From positions 62,001 through 126,000 of the forward strand of contig SFND01000005.1 in NCBI GenBank assembly GCA_004554245.1: a DNA stretch of 64,000 nt. Reading direction: 5' to 3'. The stretch is from Oribacterium sp. GTDB lineage: Bacteria; Bacillota_A; Clostridia; Lachnospirales; Lachnospiraceae. Below are positions 59,147-64,000 of the stretch, one piece after another (the first letter of the stretch is position 1; every line of letters starts with the position of its first letter). The translations under genes were made by a program, and so were the position numbers. Below the pieces are notes generated by a model that worked only from the letters and a program-made list of their open reading frames with translations, was not told where the DNA came from and did not search any database.

Positions 59147-61066
59147 ATGGACGTTATCAAGACGCTCTCGAAATCCATCCGCGAGTTTAAGGGGCCGAGC
59201 CTGCGCGCGCCGCTGTTCGTGCTGATCGAGTCACTGATCGAAACCGCCATTCCGTTTGTGACGGCGATGCTGATCAACCAGATCAAGGATGGCGCCGGCA
59301 TGGGCACCATCGGGAAGTACGGTATCGTGCTGCTCGTGCTGGCAACCCTGTCACTTCTTTCTGGCGTCGCGGCCGGCAACAACTGCGCGACCGCATCCAC
59401 CGGCTTCGCGCGCAACTTAAGAAAAGACCTCTTCTATAAGATTCAGGACTTTTCCTTCGAAAACATCGACCACTTCCAGACGAGCTCCCTCGTCACCCGT
59501 ATGACCACGGATATCCAGAACCTGCAGCAGGCCTTCATGATGCTGATCCGACTCGGCTTCCGTGCGCCGGCGATGCTGATTTTCTCCTTCGCCGCTGCCT
59601 TTCTCATGGGTGGACGCATGGCCTGGATCTTCGTCGCGGTCATCCCGATCCTCGGTGTCGGCCTCGCCGTCATCATCCGCACGGTTATGCCGATCTTCCG
59701 CCGCGTTTTCCGGAAGTATGACCGTCTGAACGACTCCGTGCAGGAAAACATCAACGGCATGCGCGTCGTGAAGTCCTTCGTTCGTGAGGATTTCGAGATG
59801 CAGAAGTTCGACCGCGCCGCGACCGACGTCCAGCGCGACTTCACGAAGGCTGAGCGCTTCCTCGCGCTGAACAACCCGCTGATGCAGTTCTGTATCTACA
59901 CCGTCATGCTCTTCGTCCTGAGCTTCGGCTCCTACACGATCATCACGAGCCACGGTGCCGACCTCGACGTCGGACAGTTCTCCTCGCTCCTGACCTACAG
60001 CTTCCAGATCCTCATGTCCCTCATGATGCTCAGCATGATTTTCGTCATGGTGACCATGTCGGCCGAGTCTGCCGAGCGTATCGCTGAGGTCCTGAACGAG
60101 ACGAGCACCCTCACGAATCCGGCCTCCCCGGTGACCGTGGTGAAGGATGGCTCCATCGATTTCGACCACGTGAGCTTCAAGTATCAGGCCAATGCTGAGA
60201 ATTACGTCCTCTCGGACATCGATCTTCATATTAAATCAGGTGAAACCATCGGCATCATGGGCGGTACCGGCTCCTCGAAGTCCTCGCTCATCCAGCTGAT
60301 TTCCCGTCTCTATGACGCAAGCGAGGGCGAGGTGCTGGTCGGCGGTGTCGACGTACGAAAGTACGACCTCAAGCTCCTGCGTGATCAGGTCGCTGTCGTG
60401 CTTCAGAAGAACGTCCTCTTCTCCGGCACCATCGCGGAGAACCTCCGCTGGGGCAACCCGCAGGCGAGTGACGAAGAGCTCGTCGCCGCATGTCAGCTCG
60501 CCCAGGCGGACGAGTTCGTCCAGACCTTCCCGAACAAGTACGACACCTTCATCACCCAGGGTGGTACCAACGTCTCTGGTGGTCAGAAGCAGCGTCTCTG
60601 CATCGCCCGTGCGATCCTGAAGAAGCCGAAGGTGCTGATCCTCGACGACTCCACCTCCGCGGTCGACACGAAGACCGACGCCTTGATCCGTAAGGGCTTC
60701 CGCGATTTCATCCCGGAGACCACGAAGATCATCATCGCGCAGCGTGTGTCCTCCGTCCAGGACGCCGACCGCATCCTCATCATGGAGGGCGGCCGCATCG
60801 CGGACATCGGCACCCACGAGGAGCTCCTCAGCCGCAACGCGATGTACCAGGACATCTACTACAGCCAGAATAAAACCTCGGAAGAGGCCAATGCAGTCGA
60901 CCCTGTACGTGTCGTGGCCACCCCGGAGGCGATGGCAGCAGAACTCGCGCAGCGCGACGGTGTGAAGCCGGAAGCATTGGCAGAAGCAGGCGGAAGTGCG
61001 CAGCTGCGTGACGATGTGAAGCCGGAAACATTGGCAAAAGAGGCGAAAGGAGGAGAGCAGCGATGA
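59147..61066 (+). CDS. ABC exporter, fused membrane/ATPase subunit (degenerate half, second heterodimer)
   Basis: 639 residues: six membrane helices (about 15-310), then the ATPase domain. Walker A is GGTGSSKSS, with Ser replacing the last Gly. The signature is NVSGGQKQR. Walker B LILDDS has Asp for the catalytic Glu, and the switch His is Gln (IAQRVSS). This is the pattern of the non-hydrolysing site in heterodimers. The C-terminal ~50 residues are Ala/Glu/Lys-rich and contain two copies of the CATTGGC word (60967 and 61021), read Glu-Ala-Leu-Ala and Glu-Thr-Leu-Ala. CAGGAGGA precedes the ATG. Overlaps the partner gene by four bases (ATGA). Confidence 0.92.
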   Translation: MDVIKTLSKSIREFKGPSLRAPLFVLIESLIETAIPFVTAMLINQIKDGAGMGTIGKYGIVLLVLATLSLLSGVAAGNNCATASTGFARNLRKDLFYKIQDFSFENIDHFQTSSLVTRMTTDIQNLQQAFMMLIRLGFRAPAMLIFSFAAAFLMGGRMAWIFVAVIPILGVGLAVIIRTVMPIFRRVFRKYDRLNDSVQENINGMRVVKSFVREDFEMQKFDRAATDVQRDFTKAERFLALNNPLMQFCIYTVMLFVLSFGSYTIITSHGADLDVGQFSSLLTYSFQILMSLMMLSMIFVMVTMSAESAERIAEVLNETSTLTNPASPVTVVKDGSIDFDHVSFKYQANAENYVLSDIDLHIKSGETIGIMGGTGSSKSSLIQLISRLYDASEGEVLVGGVDVRKYDLKLLRDQVAVVLQKNVLFSGTIAENLRWGNPQASDEELVAACQLAQADEFVQTFPNKYDTFITQGGTNVSGGQKQRLCIARAILKKPKVLILDDSTSAVDTKTDALIRKGFRDFIPETTKIIIAQRVSSVQDADRILIMEGGRIADIGTHEELLSRNAMYQDIYYSQNKTSEEANAVDPVRVVATPEAMAAELAQRDGVKPEALAEAGGSAQLRDDVKPETLAKEAKGGEQR

Positions 61067-62982
61067 AGGGAAACAGAAATATGCGCGGCCCGGTCGATAA
61101 GACGGTGCTGAAGGACGGGACCCTCGGACGGCTGATCCGGATGATCTTTTCGTTTTATCCGGTGCTGCTGCCGTTTACGCTCGCGTGCATCCTCGTGAAT
61201 GCGATCATCACGGCGATCCCGTCCCTGTTCCAGCAGCGCATCATCGCGCTGATCGAGCAGAACTGGCAGAGCGGTGACTGGGCCGGTGTGTCCGCCCGGA
61301 TCCTGAGCCTCGTGCTGACGCTGGCGGTCCTCTATGTGCTGTCGCTCATCGCGGGCACCACCTACAACCAGTGCATGGCGGTGATCACGCAGGGCTCGCT
61401 TAAGAAAATCCGTACGAAGATGTTTGACGGTATGCAGAAGCTGCCGATTTCGTACTTCGACCACAACGAGCACGGCGACATCATGTCCTACTACACGAAC
61501 GACGTCGATGCGCTGCGCCAGATGATTTCACAGTCGATCCCGCAGCTCCTGAGCTCGGGCATCATCCTCGTCACTGTCTTCTCGCTCATGATGTACTACA
61601 GCATCTGGCTCACGATCCTCGTGGTCGGCGGCATTGTCGTCATGACGAAGGTCGTGAAGAAGGTCGGTGGCAGCTCCGGACGCTACTTCGTGAAGCAGCA
61701 GGCAGCGGTTGCGCAGACCGAGGGCTTCATCGAGGAGATGATGAACGGTCAGAAGGTCGTGAAGGTCTTCAACCACGAGGATGCGGCGAAGCGCGACTTC
61801 GACCGGATCAATGACGAGCTCTTCGCGGTGTCGGAGAAGGCGAACCGCTACGCGAATACCCTGATGCCGATCCTCGGCAATATCGGAAACATGCTCTATG
61901 TCGTGCTGGCGTTCGCCGGCGGCGTGCTGCTCTTCCTGAAGGTGCCGAACCTGAGCCTGAGTGGGATGGCCCTCAGCATCAGCATCACCGTGCCGTTCCT
62001 CAACATGGAGCGGCAGTTCGCCGGCCAGATCGGCGGTATCTCGCAGCAGATCAATGCGATCGTCATGGGTCTCGCGGGTGCGCGTCGTATCTTCGCGCTG
62101 ATGGATCAGCAGCCGGAGAAGGATGAGGGCACGGTGACGCTCGTGCGCTGTCAGGAGCGGAACGGGCAGATCGAGGAGTGCAGTGAGCGCACCGAGCAGT
62201 GGGCCTGGAAGAAGGTTGAGGCGGACGGCAGCGTGACGTATAAGCGCCTCGAGGGTGACGTCGTCCTGAAGGATGTGGATTTCTCCTACGACGGGAAGCA
62301 CACGGTTCTGCATGAGGTCAATGTCTACGCCCGTCCGGGTCAGAAGGTCGCGTTCGTCGGTGCCACAGGTGCCGGTAAGACGACCATCACGAACCTCATC
62401 AACCGTTTCTACGAGATCCAGAAGGGCACCATCACCTACGACGGCATCGATATCCAGGATATCGAGAAGGCGTCCCTTCGAAAGTCGCTCGGCATCATCC
62501 TGCAGGATACCGTGCTCTTCACGGGTACGGTCATGGAGAACATCCGCTACGGAAAGCTCGATGCTTCGGATGAGGAGTGTATGGCAGCTGCGAAGCTCGC
62601 CGGTGCGGACAGCTTCATTCGTCGACTGCCGAAGGGCTACGACACGATGCTGATCGCAAACGGCGCGAACCTCTCGCAGGGCCAGCGCCAGCTGCTCTCC
62701 ATCGCGCGTGCCGCCGTCGCCGATCCGCCGGTTATGATCATGGATGAGGCCACCTCCTCCATCGATACCCACACCGAGGCCGTAGTGCAGAAGGGCATGG
62801 ACGCCCTCATGGCCGGACGCACCGTCTTCGTCATCGCCCACCGCCTCAGCACCGTGCAGAACTCCGACGTCATCATGGTCCTCGACCATGGCCGCATCAT
62901 CGAACGCGGCTCCCACGACGAGCTCATCGCCGCCCGCGGCAGCTACTACCAGCTGTACACCGGCGCCTTCGAGCTGGAGTGA
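61063..62982 (+). CDS. ABC exporter, fused membrane/ATPase subunit (catalytic half, second heterodimer)
   Basis: 639 residues with six membrane helices and an ATPase domain bearing the consensus catalytic residues: Walker A GATGAGKTT, signature LSQGQRQ, Walker B MIMDEATS and switch His in IAHRLST. It completes the heterodimer with the upstream subunit, like the pair at 50166-54076, and its ATPase domain is of the same LSQGQ type. An inserted ~35-residue charged strand (about 360-395, RCQERNGQIEEC) precedes the ATPase domain. Translation is coupled to the upstream gene by the ATGA overlap, with GGAGGAG upstream. Substrate unknown. Confidence 0.92.
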   Translation: MKGNRNMRGPVDKTVLKDGTLGRLIRMIFSFYPVLLPFTLACILVNAIITAIPSLFQQRIIALIEQNWQSGDWAGVSARILSLVLTLAVLYVLSLIAGTTYNQCMAVITQGSLKKIRTKMFDGMQKLPISYFDHNEHGDIMSYYTNDVDALRQMISQSIPQLLSSGIILVTVFSLMMYYSIWLTILVVGGIVVMTKVVKKVGGSSGRYFVKQQAAVAQTEGFIEEMMNGQKVVKVFNHEDAAKRDFDRINDELFAVSEKANRYANTLMPILGNIGNMLYVVLAFAGGVLLFLKVPNLSLSGMALSISITVPFLNMERQFAGQIGGISQQINAIVMGLAGARRIFALMDQQPEKDEGTVTLVRCQERNGQIEECSERTEQWAWKKVEADGSVTYKRLEGDVVLKDVDFSYDGKHTVLHEVNVYARPGQKVAFVGATGAGKTTITNLINRFYEIQKGTITYDGIDIQDIEKASLRKSLGIILQDTVLFTGTVMENIRYGKLDASDEECMAAAKLAGADSFIRRLPKGYDTMLIANGANLSQGQRQLLSIARAAVADPPVMIMDEATSSIDTHTEAVVQKGMDALMAGRTVFVIAHRLSTVQNSDVIMVLDHGRIIERGSHDELIAARGSYYQLYTGAFELE

Positions 62983-62998
62983 TCTTGATAAAGTTAAA

Positions 62999-63035
62999 AA
63001 CAGAGGATGTCGCTCGCGCGACATCCTCTGTTTTT
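62999..63035 (+). terminator. Terminator of the second ABC exporter operon
   Basis: ACAGAGGATGTCGC pairs perfectly with GCGACATCCTCTGT around TCGC and is followed by TTTTATT, 17 bp after the stop. Confidence 0.92.
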
Positions 63036-63070
63036 ATTGTGCGGCGATTCCAGACTGCCGCCGCTTTCGT

Positions 63071-63160
63071 CTTAAGAATTTCGTAAGGGGGTCTGACCCC
63101 ATAAACTTCAGTTTAGATTTTGTTTAGAAAAATTTAATGGGGTCAGACCCCATAAACTTA
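63071..63160. repeat. GGGGTCWGACCCC double palindrome, right of the second ABC exporter
   Basis: CTTAAGAATTTCGTAAG, GGGGTCTGACCCC, ATAAACTTCAGTTTAGATTT, TGTTTAGAAAAATTTAAT, GGGGTCAGACCCC and ATAAACTTA. It is inverted relative to the copy at 58722, and ends two bases before the stop of the PfkB gene on the other strand. Confidence 0.88.
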
Positions 63161-63162
63161 GG

Positions 63163-64000
63163 TCAGCGGCGGATGTACGCGCCGCCTTCCTGGGCGACGA
63201 CTTCGGAAGCAATCTGGTTTGCGAAGCGCATGGTGTCTTCCTCGGTCCAGCCGAGTGTGAGGCCGGTGAGGACCGCACCGCAGTGCGAGTCGCCAGCACC
63301 GATGGTATCGACGACGGTCGATGGCACGGATGGTGCGCTGTGCACGGAGCCATCCGCAGAGATCCAGAGGACGCCGTCGGCACCGCGTGTCACGATGACC
63401 ATGTTTCCGGTCTTCGCGTGCAGCACCTGCGCCGCGGCGAGAACGCGATCCTCGCTACCGCTCATCCCGGCGAGGGCCTGCGCTTCCTGCTCGTTCAGGT
63501 GAAGGATCGGGTGCATCCCAAGGATGCGTTCCGTACGATCCGTGTCGACCTCGATGCCGCGCGGGCCCGGTGCATACACGACGGTGCCGGCGATGTCCGG
63601 ATGCGCCTCGAGCCAGGCCACGAGCTCGCCACCGGTCGTTTCCTCGACCTCGAGTCCGCAGATGTAGGTATAGTCGAAGCGCTCGCCCGCGAAGGCGTCC
63701 ATGTACTCCGCATGGAAGCTGTACTCGATCCCGTGGACGGAGAGGAAGGTGCGCTCGCCGCTTCGCTCCACGAGGCAGTAGCAGCAGCCATTTTCACTAT
63801 CCGGGACGGTGATTGGCCCCCGGAAGCCTGCATTGTCGAGATGCGCGCGCACGAAGTCGCTGAACACGCCGTGGTCGCCGATCGGCGTCACGAAGCGAAG
63901 ATCGACATCATAGGCCTTCGGTACCTGCGCCACGTTGAACGCGCAGCCGCCCATCGCGAAGCGCTGCACCGGATGCATGTCCTCGCCGGTTGTCGGCAGG
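63163..64000 (-). CDS. PfkB-family carbohydrate kinase (N-terminus outside window)
   Basis: About 279 codons are visible; the frame stays open to the window edge upstream of the ATG at 63978, and the sequence there (LPTTGED before MHPV) matches the sugar-binding N-terminal region of PfkB kinases, so the start is beyond 64000. The second PfkB signature DTIGAGDSHCGAVLTGL lies near the C-terminus with the catalytic Asp. GGCAFNVA near the visible start is the ribokinase-type GGXXXN motif. Members phosphorylate ribose, fructose, adenosine or similar; the substrate cannot be read. The gene ends next to a palindromic repeat. Confidence 0.9.
   Translation of the reverse strand, partial: LPTTGEDMHPVQRFAMGGCAFNVAQVPKAYDVDLRFVTPIGDHGVFSDFVRAHLDNAGFRGPITVPDSENGCCYCLVERSGERTFLSVHGIEYSFHAEYMDAFAGERFDYTYICGLEVEETTGGELVAWLEAHPDIAGTVVYAPGPRGIEVDTDRTERILGMHPILHLNEQEAQALAGMSGSEDRVLAAAQVLHAKTGNMVIVTRGADGVLWISADGSVHSAPSVPSTVVDTIGAGDSHCGAVLTGLTLGWTEEDTMRFANQIASEVVAQEGGAYIRR

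Overview
The window looks like chromosomal DNA of a fairly GC-rich Bacillota, probably a Lachnospiraceae-like clostridium. Support for this: an HPr with both His15 and Ser46, a CIRCE-like operator in front of groES-groEL, a Firmicute-type primary sigma factor, a type III glutamine synthetase, a DapL-type aminotransferase, a 7-1-7 Fur-type box and strong Shine-Dalgarno sites. I see no rRNA or tRNA. This placement is inference from gene content; I could not run a search.

Layout. 1-378: acidic C-terminal end of an unknown gene. 510-14853: a nitrogen-assimilation island with asparagine synthetase (opposite strand), an LL-diaminopimelate-type aminotransferase, short type I glutamine synthetase, an ANTAR-domain RNA-binding regulator with a receiver-like domain that lacks the phospho-acceptor Asp, type III glutamine synthetase, and both glutamate synthase subunits. 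Three of these genes (asnB, the aminotransferase, glnN) have leaders in which a small hexaloop hairpin of the kind ANTAR proteins bind overlaps the 5' arm of an intrinsic terminator. This is a likely local antitermination regulon. 14854-15658: an 0.8-kb non-coding stretch with a strikingly regular array of twelve TATCYA hexamers. 15659-24500: MATE transporter, groES-groEL, a small membrane protein, guaB, nadE. 24864-30808: rRNA methyltransferase, argF, small membrane protein, rpoD, a broken queH, HPr, Mrp ATPase. 31202-34269: LysR regulator divergent from leuCD, whose promoter carries a Fur-type box. 34491-37945: exonuclease, ruvAB. 38159-42011: YfcC-type transporter with an M20 amidohydrolase, YitT protein. 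42182-50035: zapA, a U32 protease gene split by an IS607-family element (serine transposase plus TnpB), an FtsW/RodA-type protein and a class B PBP. 50166-54928: heterodimeric ABC exporter and a PAP2-type membrane phosphatase. 54998-58659: cytidylate-kinase-like protein, an HPt protein and a REC/HD-GYP/GGDEF protein behind a structured leader. 58722-63160: a second heterodimeric ABC exporter, preceded by a folded leader and bracketed by inverted copies of an 85-90 bp palindromic repeat. 63163-64000: partial PfkB-family sugar kinase.

The intergenic DNA is rich in repeats. There are at least three dispersed families (GGGGTCWGACCCC double palindromes, a three-hairpin element that follows stop codons, and a GAGAGGGCC-type element), two unrelated ~250-bp cruciform-like inverted repeats, and minisatellites inside genes. 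Several otherwise conserved enzymes carry Ala/Thr/Ser-rich inserts, and a 15-bp DNA word (consensus GSCRGARRCATTGGC) recurs in these inserts in different reading frames and on both strands.
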